In this document: piece by piece, positions 23,298-36,166 of the stretch | Layout of the letters: every line of letters begins with the position of its first letter | Position numbering within the stretch: the stretch's first letter is position 1 | Assembly (NCBI GenBank): GCA_963573385.1 | Contig: CAUYLG010048369.1 | Coordinates: forward strand, 1-64,000 | DNA length: 64,000 nt | Direction of reading: 5' to 3' | Source: Cacajao melanocephalus | Taxonomy: Eukaryota > Chordata > Mammalia > Primates > Pitheciidae | Translations under genes and position numbers: made by a program | The notes under the pieces: generated by a model | Seen by the model: only the letters and a program-made list of their open reading frames with translations | Told to the model about the DNA's origin: nothing | Databases searched by the model: none

Positions 23298-26200
23298 CCC
23301 TTGTTTTTACTTGCAACATCTTTGAAGGGAAATTTCCACTTTAGAACACCTAATGGGATGCTCGGACAACCCTCTGCATTAAAGTTCAGCCTTTTCTATT
23401 ACAGAATCACTTTTACTGAGGTATGGTTGAAATATTGTTGAGGTATCGAGAACACCGTCCAATTGATATCTTGCTTTCAAATTCTCATCTAACTGTTTAT
23501 TTTTAGGAAACTTAACATGAGACACCAGTCTTAGCCCCATTCATACAACACAACCAAGCATAAGGATACTGAGGATAGTGTCATGAAACTTGCCCATAGT
23601 ATGTGGATTGTAAACATATAACATATACTTGTCATTTCAGCATGATCAGGTAGAAGGCACCAAGACTGCTCTACCCATGTATTTCTCCTTTGTTCAACAA
23701 CTTCTTGTATTATTTATCCATCCAACTGCATTTATTGATAAACTCTAATATGATAATAGCGTGTTACAATATAAGCTAGAACAAGATTCAAGGTTAAGGA
23801 ATTGCTCATCTTAAAGTCTCTAGTTGTTTCTCTTTATTAGAAATGTGTTTCAGAAAAGAGTTAAAGTACCTCATGCATATTCTATTTTTACTACTCTTTA
23901 GTGATTCTGTTGCTACTTCAGGGTGTCCTTAATCTTGTGAAAAACAAGTTAAAAATGTCTGCAAATCTACATTGCACAATCTGTGGTATAGAACTCTCTT
24001 ACTTTTACTTTGTAAAACCTAGTAAGTCATCTATTTTGTTCATTGCTTTATCAATAGTAGTAAAGTACTGCACAGCTCACAGGTATTTTTCACAGTAAAT
24101 GAAGAGACACTCAGTAAGAAAATATCACTATTCTGAACTGATATAAATTTCTACTTCGATAAATAATATAGCACATTTGAATGATGACATTCAATAGCAT
24201 AAACAAAGGATTAACAATTGAGTTTACTTTTTAAAGTTTTTGTCAAGAGTTTACATTGAAATGCTTAGAATTTTAAGTATTAAGCTTGTTGAAAATTCAT
24301 CATTAAATAGATCACCCATAAAATTCTGGAAAATGGAGCCAAATTTTTGAGCTTTTGCTAATAAATACAAGTATTTATTTGTGTGTTTGTGTTTGATTAC
24401 CATTATTCAACATTTATTACAACAAAGGAGAAAGTAATTTTCCTAACAGCTAAGGTATACATGTTACATTTGCTTATTTTAGGAGGAACATACTATCAAT
24501 GCTTTAAAGGTACACATACCACTACTAGTTTTGTAGATATCATAGAATGGTATTTTTTATAAAATCAAACTTTATCATTCTTGTTAGGCTAGAATACATA
24601 TTGTCATATCTTTTTTTCATTTTAAAAAATAACGTGTTTCTAAAACCATACAAATAATGTGAAATCCATTGAGGTGACTCAGAAGCATTACTGCTTCTTA
24701 TATAAAAAGTTTTCTTTTTTTTTTTTTAAATTTCTTAGACCTGCTGAAGAAAAGTTTTCTAAATTTAAATTCCCACAGCCAAAATGTCACTGAAATGAGG
24801 TAAAGCACTTTTTAATAACTCACAAATCTACATACAAAAGAACACTAACTTAAATAAATCAACCTACTACAGCTCTTTAAATATTTAAAATCTACTAGGA
24901 TTGAGTTGTTGATTTAATTTTATATTTTCTGCTCTTTTAATTGACGATTAAAGAAACACTATAATAATATAATTGAAAGAATAATATGATAATTTCATAG
25001 ATGTCTTAATAGAAGAAGTCTCAAGATAGCTGTATTTTGAGGGGTCAACATTGGCTTGGTTTAGAGTCTTTGACATCCAGATGGTTAACTTATTTAGCTG
25101 TTTGCAACTAAGTCAGCAGAAAAAAAATTACTTGCATTACTAAAACTCAGTGAGACCACATACATGTAAATCTAATTTGTCAGCTGAGAGTAGAATATGT
25201 ATCTAATGCAACATCTGGGAGCTGGCATGTGAACAAAGTGCTTCCTTTCTCGCATATGCATGACTGATAAATAAAAATACAGCCTGAGTACAATTTATTA
25301 ATACAGTCAAATTATAATACGTGGATATGTGTAAAAATATGCAATTTCATCAAATTAATCTCAGCCTAAGAAATTTCTCTACATTTAAAGTTATATTTCA
25401 GTGTGAAAAACCAGAAACCTCTATTGGGAAATAAAATTTCTTTTTCTATGCTTCTATGCTATATAAATTGCATAGAAATTGAGGTGTGTTTCAACAGTTT
25501 TATAGCAGAATGTCAGTACATATTAACTACCTAGTGAAGCAAGTAAATTTTAAAATCAAATACAAATACCCTCTTATTAGTAAAGACTGTATATCCTGCA
25601 TTAAATTAAAAATATGTTGCATATTAAGAAATTCTAGTTTTATTGGAATTATCTATTTTTTCCAGGGAGTTATAGTGCTTAAATTAATTTCAATATTACA
25701 GTTTGCACTAATATTGTTGATGTTCATTCAAAGTAGGGAAATTACAAAATTTGTCTAGTTTTTAGTTTTTAATTTCTGTAAGTTTTTAATTTATATATAA
25801 AAGTCTTAATGTCTAAGAAGTTACTCAATTTCTCACAATGGAAATTAGTGTGGAGAAAGTAGAGAAGGGTTTGGCATAAGTACCTATAGCTCTCAGACGT
25901 GTCTATTTCTCAGCTAGATTTTCTAGCCATTATACCAAACAGTGGTAACTAGTAAGCCATCAATACAGACAATAATTAAAATTACACCCTTTCAGTTGAT
26001 TATTAAAGTGTGATGTTTTCCCTGTGAAACTCTAGGTTTAAAAAATTCTTTCATTAATCTGTTCATCATTTTTGTCTGTGAATAGTTCCTTTTATCAATC
26101 TCTCAATTTTACACTATGTAATGGAAAATATAAAATGACAAAAGTCGAGAATTTACAGATTTACCTTATTTTTTAAAAAAATTTTAATCCTGAGTTCTTC

Positions 26201-26560
26201 ATTTACTAAATAGGAAAAGGACAAATCACTACACCATTTTGTAGCAAGTCCTGTGGTTTGGCTTGCTCAGTATTATTTTTAGAATCTTTCTGGTATTCTT
26301 TTCTTTTCACCAGTACTGAGAAGCAAATACAACACATATGGGACTCCTTAGCCCTAAAGTTACAAGTGTAGTTGAGTTCTGCAAATCAAGCACAACACAG
26401 GAGATTGAAATTTTCTATTTAGTTAGCCCAACGGCAACTGATTCCTGAGCCCACAACCAGAATACAGGTGTCTGTATTTGATAGGCAATTTCTTGTCTGT
26501 AACATAGCAGTGCCTTCCTTCACAGTCCAGTTCTGTGAAATGAATTTAGGTGTCACAACT
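23298..26560. other. Long unassigned AT-rich stretch
   Basis: No coding gene, RNA gene or nameable transposon is recognised over about 3.3 kb. Open frames such as 23901-24098 and 25486-25758 are AT-rich with no domain. A T-rich run lies near 24715-24727. Confidence 0.45.
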
Positions 26561-27067
26561 TGTTATGGGTGGTCTTGTTTTCCCCTCAAAATGTATATGT
26601 TGAAGTCCTAACTTCCAAAACCTCTGAATGTGACCCTGTTTGGAGATAGAGCTCATTAGGGAAGATCCCAAGCCAGTATCATTGTGTCTTTAAAAGAAGA
26701 AATTTGGACACAGACACAGTGAGAAGAAGAGGTGACGAAAGGGAAAGGATAGCCATCTACAAGCCAACAAGAGAGGTTTGGAACAGATCTGTTTCCCTCA
26801 TGCTGTTCTCGTGAGAGTGAGTTCTCACGAGATCTGATGGTTTAAAAGTCTGTTGCACTTCCTGCTTTGTTCTCTGTCTCTCCTGCTCTGCCACGGTCAG
26901 ACGTCCTTGCTTCTCCTTCGCCTTCTGCCATGATTTTAAGTTTCTGAGGCCTCCTAGCCGTGCTTCCTGTACAGCCTGTGGAACTGTGAGTCAATTAAAC
27001 CTCTTTTCTTTATAAATTACCCAGTCTCCAGTAGCCCTTTATAGCAGTATGAGAATGAACTAATGCA
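26561..27067 (+). mobile_element. Mosaic MaLR LTR: MLT1-like 5' part, MST/THE1-like 3' part
   Basis: It opens with TG at 26561 ('tgttatgggtggtcttgt') and closes with CA at 27067 ('gaactaatgca'). The first 210 bp follow MLT1-type LTRs: 'atatgttgaagtcctaac', 'gaatgtgaccctgtttgg', 'aatttggacacagacaca', 'agccatctacaagccaa'. From about 26785 it follows MST/THE1 LTRs: 'catgctgttctcgtgaga', 'tctcacgagatctgatgg', 'cttctgccatgattttaa', 'gtgagtcaattaaacctc', 'taaattacccagtctcc'. The polyadenylation region is the MST-type one. No 5-bp target duplication is evident. Confidence 0.7.
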
Positions 27068-27409
27068 GTAGTTTTAGCTTTTTTTGTTAATCTATTTTAG
27101 CTATCAAGTTAAGAATATGACTGTCAAAATTAAGTACAATAATAATATTTTCACAGGTAAATAATTGAAAACTGAATACAAGACACCTCAATGCACTTAA
27201 GTAGTGATAAAAAATGAAACTTTCACAGGAAACTCCTCACATTTATCTCATTGGTGTATAATCATGTGAGCAGGCTCATTCTTGCTGAGACAGGTATCAC
27301 CTGTGCCAAGATAAAACTAAGACTTTTTAAAATATATTTTAGTAGTTTTCAATAAAAATATCTTCATTGAGTTAAAAACTGTTTATGTAAAATATTAGAT
27401 CTAGTTTGT
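27068..27409. other. Unassigned sequence
   Basis: No gene or recognised repeat. Confidence 0.4.
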
Positions 27410-27925
27410 TTCTAATTAAAAACCTACAATGGCTTCTCATTTAAAATAAAATCTAAACTTCTTTTAATGACCTAAAAGATACTCTATTACTAGCCCATCC
27501 CTATCTCTCTAATTTTATATCAGACTCAATCCCACCAAATAAAGTCAAGGCATTCCATTCTTCTGTCTATTCTTCTAAGGTCCCATGCTCATTTTCTGCT
27601 GCTACTGTTTGTATTTCCCTCCTAGGCCATTGCTTTATGACTGGCCCTTTCCACATCTTTGTTTTCAATTGAAATTTAATCATTTCAAAAATCTTCCCAA
27701 GCATGCCAATTCAATGAAAGCTTCACCAAGTCACTATCACATTATTGCATCTAACCTTTCGTTATTTAACTACAGATATGAAATTATCTTGTTTATGACA
27801 TTAGCTTTGTGCATGTGTGTGTGTGCTATTTCATAAGACATGAAATAACAAAATATGCTTTTTATTGTATTCATGGGTCTGGCACATAGTAATAATGTTT
27901 CTTTCATTAATAAGTAAATAATTAC
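27410..27925 (+). mobile_element. L2 (LINE-2) 3' region
   Basis: The order of blocks follows the L2 consensus: 'acctacaatggcttctcatt', 'aaaataaaatctaaacttc', 'tgacctaaaagatactct', 'ccatgctcattttctgctgc', 'gaaattatcttgtttatg', then the terminal 'gtctggcacatagtaataat'. It is diverged and has no coding frame. Confidence 0.7.
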
Positions 27926-28749
27926 ATAAATGTACAGTATTCAAATTAAACTTGTAGATGAAATTTCAAATGGAGAATTTTCTTCCTTATTTTTAAATTT
28001 CCGCTTGACTGTACCATGTAATAGTGGTAAAAATTAAAATTTAAATGCCATTAAGGAATTTAACAACGCTGCATTATTGAAATGATTTTATTTCAGTGAT
28101 GTTTCCTGGGTCTTTATAATTTGATGCCAAATGATGATGATGAGGAGGAGGTGGTGGAAGATACCTAAGTGCATTAATTAATCTTATGTAAACTATAGAC
28201 CAAAACTATATAATGTTCTCCTAGTACATTGGCTTCCATCACCAAGTGATTAAGAGGTCCTGTCTGTCTCCTTTGATCTTCCTAATTGACTGTCCTGAGC
28301 CAGCTTAATGGAGAAATAAACTATGAGCCAGTCACACACAATTCATTCAGAAACCTTTACCTACTCAAATGCTTTCAGTGAGAAGGAGCCAATCATAGGT
28401 GGAAAGTGGATGATCAAAATACATTTCCATACATTTAGTAAAGTAGGGGAACCAATCTGTTGTTCCACATTTACTGAAGCAAATTGAAACAAACAAAAGT
28501 GGTGCATGATGTGTAGCTACTAATTTGAACTTTTTAGCAAAGACCACTGAAGGCAGTTTAACTGGCAGGGCCAAGTATAAATCTCACCGTCCTGTCTCAG
28601 GCTAATATTTACTGTCTAGTCCTCATTTGTAGTATATTCTCTAGGAGTCTGATATCCTCTCAATCACAGAATGCATGGCGCTAGTCCATAAAATTCATGT
28701 TATGCTAATTGGAACTGGTGTACAAGAAGTAGAAAGCTATTCTACTTAT
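27926..28749. other. Unassigned sequence
   Basis: A short imperfect trinucleotide run ('gatgatgatgaggaggagg') lies near 28131-28158. No gene is seen; the 69-codon minus frame at 28365-28574 has no domain. Confidence 0.4.
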
Positions 28750-29325
28750 TGGTAATAAGACAGAGTAGGGGTGGGACTAGGCCTCTGTTCTCTACCAGCT
28801 TTACTACAGGATGGTGGGAGGAAACCTGTGGCCAGCAAGGACCCCAGCCAGACCATCCAGACCTTGCACCATGAATCTTACTCAAAGTGCCATACCCATT
28901 GATTGTGGGACTTTGAAAACTAAAATAAGCCACATCCAAACATAGATATAATTCAGAAGAGTTAACCTATTTGCCCCTGTTTGCACAAGTCCAGAAGAAT
29001 GGCTTATCTTTAACCCCAGCCTCATTATGACTCTAAAATATTTTCCCAGAGAGGGGATTATCTACCATTTTCTGATTATGCAGTGTATGTGCTAGCATGA
29101 TTTTTCTACTGCATCTGTGCACTCTGCACCCCACCCGGCACATATAATGATACTCATCTACTTCATGAACTATTTACGTTACCCTCCTTAGGATACCGCA
29201 ATGTACTCCCCTCTGGAGTATATAAGCTTCCCTGTGCTGTCTCTAATGTCCAACCTTTCTCGGTATTAGTCTTAATAAACCTGTCTAGGAAAAGTTTGCC
29301 TTGTTTCAAGTTAACTTCTATTACA
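28750..29325 (+). mobile_element. Probable ERVL-type LTR
   Basis: It ends 'aacttctattaca' at 29325 and is followed by decayed ERVL-like pol. A TATA-like 'gtatataag' lies near 29218 and an AATAAA signal at about 29272, in the spacing usual for LTR promoters. The 5' boundary is not clear and is approximate. Family name not recognised. Confidence 0.45.
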
Positions 29326-31400
29326 TTGAGAGCCAAGAATCTTGCATAAGTGACATATGTCATACAGTGGAAAATAAATCTCAAAAAATGTGGGAGCTTC
29401 CTTACCCCATACAATTTCCAGGTATGAGTAGTCTGTGACATATTAAAACATTTCACCAAAAAAGGACAAATTCACACTTTTGTCTCTGGCACTACCCTAC
29501 CACTAAGAAAGAGGAAAGCTTCTTAGTAAACAGTTTTGTTTTTGAAGGCCCATACCTCTCTCACTGAAAGGCTTTCAGTTTTGAGAGTAGTGGGAGAGCA
29601 AGAGAACAGTATGCATTATGTCAGTGACGTAGTATAAGCTCCTCTATCAATTGGACCATATGACTGAGGAGACCCAATAGTGCTTGAAATGTAAGACTCA
29701 GGTAAGTTTGATATATGGAGCAAGCCTTTAGCAGGTCACTATGGGTGAATCCAGCATAGACCTTTAGGGTTTTGAAGTAAACACATGCCATCCTTAGCCA
29801 ATACAAGATAGCCCTTTGAGAAACATCTTTTGAGTCATAATGGCACCATAATATGAGACCATGGGCCACAACATGTACTAGGAGTTTTTCTAATCTTCTA
29901 TACCTTAAGGTTAGATATATGGAGAGCTATTCTATCAACAAGTGAAAATGGTACATGCATACTAAAGCCTTACAAATATTCTGAAGGGACAAATAATTTG
30001 CATAAACAAGTGGTTAAGCATGTTTCTTGCTTCTCACGCCACACTGGGAACCTCTAGAGGAGACTATGACAAGCAGACGAATAAGAGAATTTAATGCTGT
30101 AAAAAATATAGTTCTACTTAATTTACCAACAACATCAAATGGACATTTGTAACGTTATATCCCCCGCTCATGGGTAACTCTATGAACAGGAGTGAGTGGA
30201 AATCCCCTCAGTGGCTGAAGATCTGCCTGTTATTTGGCCTAAAAAATGGAAGGCTGAGCTATGGATATACACTGATTTATAGACAATGGCTAATGATTTG
30301 GATGGACGGCCAAGACCTTAGAATAATTTGATTAGATAAGTGCTGGCAAGGAGGCTGTGGAAAGAATTATGTGGATTAACATCTTTGAATGGCCTCAAAG
30401 AGTTATGTATTTGTTTACCCTGAAAATGCTTACTAAACAGCATCTTCAGAAGACAAGTATTTTAATAATCAGTTGGGCAAGATGATCCTTTCTGTGGATA
30501 TCAGCCAGCTTCTCTTTCCAGTCATCCCTGTTTTTCTGCAAATAGCTCAGTAAAAATGTGGCTATGGATACAGGGTTATGGCTATGAAAGTTAGTCATGT
30601 TATCAGAAACATCTAGGCTGAAAATATACAGGGTGACCTTAGCTATTGCTATTTTCCCAGGCTGCCTATAGTGAAATCAAAGAGCCCTTGATATAGCACT
30701 GTACCTCAATAGCACAGAGCCTGTTACATGGAAACATTAAATATATTTGAAAAGTTTCATTATTGATAGAGCCATGTGTTATTCTGTCTGGAATGGATGG
30801 TTAATCTGCATTTGTTTACATTTCCTGTATGAAATACTTCTTCTGATATCACCACCTGTGATGTTAAGTGTGTTCACCATCATCATCTACCACATAACAC
30901 TTCTTCTGACCAGGAAAATAATTTTAAATTAATGAAGAGTGGAATTTGGCTTATTCTTATGGATGTTTGCTGTTGAACCATATGCCCTATCATTCTGAAA
31001 TAGCTACCCTGTTAGAATATTTAAATGTTCTTTTAAACGGTAAGTTACACTGCAGACTAAGTGGCACCTTGTAGTGTTGGGATCTCCAGGAGGCAAAATA
31101 TGTTCTGAATTAGTGACTAGTATAAAGTGTTGTTTCTTCCATATTGTGCCAAGATAACAATATTTGGATTGTGCTGAAATTTACTGTATAAACTGGATAA
31201 ACTGAAGACTACCAGTGGCTTTCCTGGAAGCCACTTCCCTAAATGTTCCAAGTTAGCATCATCCCAAAAACGTACCCCAAAGTTTGAAAGGTAGAAGTGA
31301 AACAGTAGCCATAAATCTTTGGAAGGTTGTCACTGTTAGATATGGTTAATGACAGATGCCACAATGACCAGTTCTTCAAACTTATCGTTGTTCTTTACAC
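29326..31400 (+). pseudogene. ERVL-like pol remnant (RT tail, RNase H, integrase), no open frame
   Basis: This is an old endogenous retrovirus-like pol. Recognisable stretches in order are the end of RT or connection ('gttttgaagtaaacacatgc', 'agccctttgagaaacatct', 'gaccatgggccac' near 29860), RNase H (about 30245-30330: 'tatacactgatttatag', 'acaatggctaatgatttgg', 'atggacggccaagacct'), the integrase zinc-binding region (about 30460-30530: 'aataatcagttgggcaag', 'atgatcctttctgtggat'), and integrase core traces near 30985-31110 ('ctaagtggcaccttgtag'). Stops and indels occur throughout, so it makes no protein. Further downstream the homology fades, and no partner 3' LTR was identified. Confidence 0.6.
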
Positions 31401-31639
31401 TTCAACCTGCTGCTGTCTTTTTAAGGCAGATAAAGAGCAGGCCTGATCCACAAACATATGTGTGGCCATATATCTAAAGGAGTGATGATTACATACCACT
31501 ATTTCCCATCGCCCTCTCCACAGGTCTCTCCTTTACAGTTGCACTGTGTTTGCAGCTAGATGTGTTTGGATTATTGGTTTCCTTGCAAAGTTGTACTTTC
31601 AACTTGATGAAATATTAGATTTCATCTAGATTCTCAGCT

Positions 31640-31927
31640 CCTGACCTTTCTTTTCTTATAGCACTATTTAGAAACTGTATAATTGTAAACTCTATCTCTG
31701 TCCCTTTGAGTTGTAAACCTTTATAAAATGTCTCTTGCCAGTCTTACAACCCAGGAATATTTTTCTCAAAGACCAGGGCAATCTTTTTGAAGGGTAATAA
31801 TCAAGGAATATAATAATGCCTCTATTTGCCAGTCTCTGTGGGAAGTTAGTAACCTAACTTGATGGGTTCCAATTAGAAAATTTAGATGGCCTAATCCTAT
31901 TTGCAAACCCAGGAATAACTCAATGTG
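31640..31927. mobile_element. Left part of a possible LTR split by an MST LTR
   Basis: The stretch 'gtctcttgccagtcttacaa', 'caaagaccagggcaatct', 'gccagtctctgtgggaag' looks LTR-derived, and a similar-looking stretch resumes after the MST insertion at 32290-32420. The family is not recognised, so this is a weak call. Confidence 0.3.
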
Positions 31928-32284
31928 TGTATTAGTCTGTTCTGAAGCTGCTAATAAAGACAGACCAGAGACTGGGTAATTTATAAAGCAAAGAGCTTTA
32001 ATAGACTCACAGTTCCACATGGCTGGCTGGGGATCTCACAGTTATGGCAGAAGGTAAATGAGGAGCAAAGTCACATCTTACATGGTGGCAAACAAGGGCA
32101 TGTGCAGGGAAACTCCCCTTTATAAAACCATCAGATCTCATGAGACTTATTCACTATCACAAGAACAGTATGGGAAAAACCCACCTCTGTGATTCAATTA
32201 CCTCCTACCTGTCCCTCTCAAACACATGGCATTATAACAATTAGAGGTGAGGTTTGGGAAGGAACACAGAGCCAAGCCATATCA
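31928..32284 (-). mobile_element. Solo MST/THE1-type MaLR LTR, minus orientation
   Basis: A complete 357-bp LTR opens 'tgtattagtctgttctgaag' and closes 'agccaagccatatca'. Internal MST-type blocks are 'gactgggtaatttataaag', 'ggcagaaggtaaatgagg', 'accatcagatctcatgag' and 'gattcaattacctcctacc'. A 5-bp target-site duplication, 'atgtg', flanks it (31923-31927 and 32285-32289), as expected of retroviral-type integration followed by LTR recombination. Confidence 0.92.
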
Positions 32285-32289
32285 ATGTG

Positions 32290-32420
32290 CTTGAAATATC
32301 CTGTGGATCAACCTTCCTCCAACATCCTCTAGTACATTTCCAGTAGCTCACCTATTACTAAAAAACTTTCTTGCCTTTTTTCAGTGGAGTTGAGTTCAGA
32401 ATGAGTTATGGTCTTTTTTT
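32290..32420. mobile_element. Right part of the LTR-like host of the MST insertion
   Basis: 'catttccagtagctcaccta' and 'ttttcagtggagttgagttc' look like LTR sequence and sit directly after the MST target duplication. The call is tentative. Confidence 0.3.
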
Positions 32421-34279
32421 TTCATCCTACAATAGGCTTAGATAAGTCTTCCTATCCTGTTTAATTTTTTCGGGTACAATTTTTTCTTTTACACCATAAA
32501 TCAAGCTGACATAGTAGAACTAATCATAAGCAGAGGATGAACATCCTACACAAAAACCTTTGTCATGCATTGTTCATGCTCAGTGCAGAGGTTGTTAGTT
32601 TTACTACCTGTAGCCACTTCAGCATTGCAGTCATCAAGAATAGTGGTGAAAGTTCTGTGTTGAGTAAATGAAACGTCTCAACATGAGGGCAGCACTTTTT
32701 CCAGAAACCCATCAGAGTGACATAGAGTGACAGCTGTCCCTGCAAATTTGGAGAGAACGAAGGGATGGGACAAAAGGGAAATTAAAAAAAAAATTGAGAG
32801 ACTAAATATCTATTTAAAATGCTAAGCTTACTTAAAAGTGAGGTAACAGTTACAATTTCCAGCTCTTCAAAATCCAGGATAGACTTAGAATGAAAAGAAA
32901 GAGATGTCCCATTAATGATTTTATTTTGATTATATTCTGTCTTTTCTACTAATTTTTAAATGTGACTTCTAGAAAACTTAAGCTTACGTTTGTGACTTTC
33001 ATTACATTTTTGGAGGGAAGGACTACTTTGAGCACTTAATCTTCCTCTGGGGAATTTCCCTCTTATAATGATGTCTTATTTGCAAGGTGTGGCTCATTAT
33101 CACTCCAGAATAATTAGCATGTAATATTTGTTTGGAGTACTTTGTTATCACCTAAAGTAAGACAAGGCTATTATCTTTGCACCACAGAATGGAGTAAAGG
33201 TGTATTCTGGCCTAGATGTAAAACAGAAATTGAGACACATATTCGTTTTGGTTTTATTTGTTAAAAGGCTGTTACCTGGTAGAAAAATTTATTTGATTCA
33301 TCATGACATGGTCATTGAACACTATGGTAATTAATATTTTTCCTGAACTTTATCCTCTGTGTGTTTATAAATTGAAATATACTGGTTAAATCATTATTGG
33401 ATATTGCCTAACTACAACAGTAAGTTTAATTATGTGCATGGATCAATGAAAACTAGTTTTTTTTAAAAAATTAGAAACTTGTAGAATCTATAATCTTTTA
33501 AAACATCTAGAAACTTGTGTTTATTAAAAACAATTGCCATACTTGAACTTCAGGTATTTTAAATTTTGAATGTCTAAGAGAATTATGAACACCACAGATT
33601 ACCATGTGCAACTCAGCTTCTAAAATTCTGAATCAGAATTTATGGACTTTAAATAATTATTAATTTCATGGTAAATCTCTGATAATACCTATTTGATGGG
33701 AAGATTTGCAGCTCACTGAGCTTTGGAGAAAAAAGCTAATAAAAGCAATAGTAAAAAAAAGCTATAAGATTTTACTAGATAGAAGTCCAAGTTATTTATT
33801 CATTGGATTGAAACAACTGACAATAGTAGGAAAGCTAAATGTAAAAGTTTTGAGTTTCTAAATATAAATGCACAGACTCTTATAATTCTGTTAAACTATA
33901 TTTTTACTGACATTTTCAATAGATAACTGACACCAGATTTACAGCGGTCTTACTGAAATGCAATCTAATTATTTTCTTTTGCACTTAAATTTAAATTTCT
34001 TCATTAATTTTGAACATATTTACATGTCAACCAAGTTTAAACTATTTAGCATATCATTTTTTTCAACTGTTTAAACTATTTAGTATATCATTTTTTTCAA
34101 TTGTAATTGTGTATCATACATTCAGTTTACCCTTAAAGTAGCTTTTCCTATAGGAGGGTCAGAAAAAATATGGCACTTAGGACAAATCAGACTTTATTTT
34201 TTAAATAACAGTGTATTATTAGAATATTCTTATAATTTTTAGAAAAGCATTCTATGGTTAAATTTTCTCTATAATGGGG
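32421..34279. other. Unassigned AT-rich stretch
   Basis: No gene or nameable repeat. A short repeated word, 'gtttaaactatttag' with 'tatatcatttttttcaa', occurs twice around 34036-34101. Confidence 0.45.
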
Positions 34280-34870
34280 TTCAGAACATGTTACCCCAAA
34301 TGTAACACAGTGGCATATTTAATATTTTATGTTGAAAACATTTCAGTGAAATCATGGAAGCAGAAAGATAACTGTCACCTTCCTTTTCTACCTATCCCCT
34401 GAATCAGGCAGTAGAAAAAATGAAGGGTGTCTTGACATTTCAAAGAGCAGTATTCAGGAGACCTTTACGTGAAAAGTACCTTCCCAATTGTTGGATAAAA
34501 GGAGCATCCTTAGGCCCAAAGACAAAAAGTCACAGAGAAGAATCTGAACAGGTCCTAAGTTTTCCGATTTATTGTCAGATCCAACCCTTTTGGCCTATTA
34601 TATTTCTCTGCATCTATCCAGTCTTCATCAAGACTACCATAATAAATACTCAAATTTAACTATTTCTTTGAGTCTTATTTTCCTTATGAATGCTTCCATG
34701 TCACATACAACTTATGTTAAATACATTTATGTGTTTTTACTTTGTTAAGCGGTTACTTGTTATACGGGCCTTAGCCATAAGCCTAGAATGGGTAAGGAAA
34801 ACATATCTTTCCTCCTCTTCAGCTACAAAAGCAAAGTTAAATAGTTCTAACAGATACTCTGCAGCCTGTA
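34280..34870 (+). mobile_element. LTR-like block of unknown family
   Basis: The block is LTR-like: 'gttaccccaaatgtaacaca' near the start, 'taccttcccaattgttggat', 'cagatccaacccttttggcc', 'tttgagtcttattttcctta' and 'gcctagaatgggtaaggaa' near the end. Two open frames (34420-34659 and 34690-34878) run across it with no domain. The edges are approximate. Confidence 0.45.
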
Positions 34871-36166
34871 AAACTTGAATTATTTCCTAATTGGCCTTTG
34901 TCAGAAAAAAGACTTGGCAACCGCCATCATGGAGGGTGGTTTGGTTTATCCACCTAAGGTTACTATGTCCTCCCTCTCTACTCCTATCTTACTTCCTATA
35001 CATTTCTTTTTCAAAGAAAACTCTTTGAAAGATAAATAGTTGCTTAATGAATAACTTTGATTACTAAGATAGAAAGAATAAATTCTAAAGGTATATTTAG
35101 ACATTTGTTTCTCTATTGAAGGGGTTTGTTGTTCTATTAGCTGTATTCATTAGTTTGGTAATTCTGTGTTCTTTCATACATCTTACTATTTTAAACGGAA
35201 GAAAATTATGAAATACCTGATCGTAAAGAACAACACATTCAATTATGTGGGCTGCAATGATCGGTCATATTGACCAAGCATTCAATTGCTAAGCCTCTCA
35301 CCAAATTGAATTATTTCTTGAATGGATCATATTAATTGCTTTTCTATCATAATATCCACCTTCAGGATATGTGGTATACTCCTACATCCATGTAAATGGC
35401 CTTCTTAAATATTAATGAGGACTGCCATATATATAAAATTATCTTTATTCTACTATTGCTGAGAAAATAGAATGCATTGTGTACTGTATGTTTTACACGT
35501 ACGACTTCATTAAGTCTATACATAAATATGAATTGAACCTGAAGCAGGGAAAGGTGTCAAAGACCAGAACTCATGTAGCTTAATTTAAATAGCAATGGTC
35601 TGACTCCCTATTTTCTGCACTTACACACCACTCATATTGTTTCTAAATCACAGCTATTTTAGAGTATCTGGCAAGACCACCAGGAAATTTTAGCAAACAG
35701 AGCTATTAAGATAATTGTCTAAATGGGTTGAATCAATCAATCAACTCTTAGTTATTTAAAGGTTGCTTATTTGGCTCTTTATGCTCTCCCTTTTCTCTCT
35801 GGCTTTCTGCCTTTGGCCATTTCATTGCTCTTTAGCACTGCCATTAGAGATTTGGCATAAAAAGATAAAATAAAAGATGAAAACTATATGAGACGATTTA
35901 ATTGCCCAATAGACTTAGCAATTCTTATATATTCCTTCAGGGGTATAGGATGACTTTGAACTATCTCACCAACTTATTCGGGTCACATACTTTTTAGCAT
36001 TATATATTTTGTTCATCAGAAAATAGACATAGGAAAGTCCAAATGAACCTACTTCAAATTACAAAATCTACCATTTCAAATGTTTTCAATCTATTAAGAT
36101 CTTTGACTAACCAATTAATTTTGATTATTATATTTATTTTATATTGCACTTTTTCATCAAATTTTG
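34871..36166. other. Unassigned sequence
   Basis: No gene or clear repeat is seen. Confidence 0.45.
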
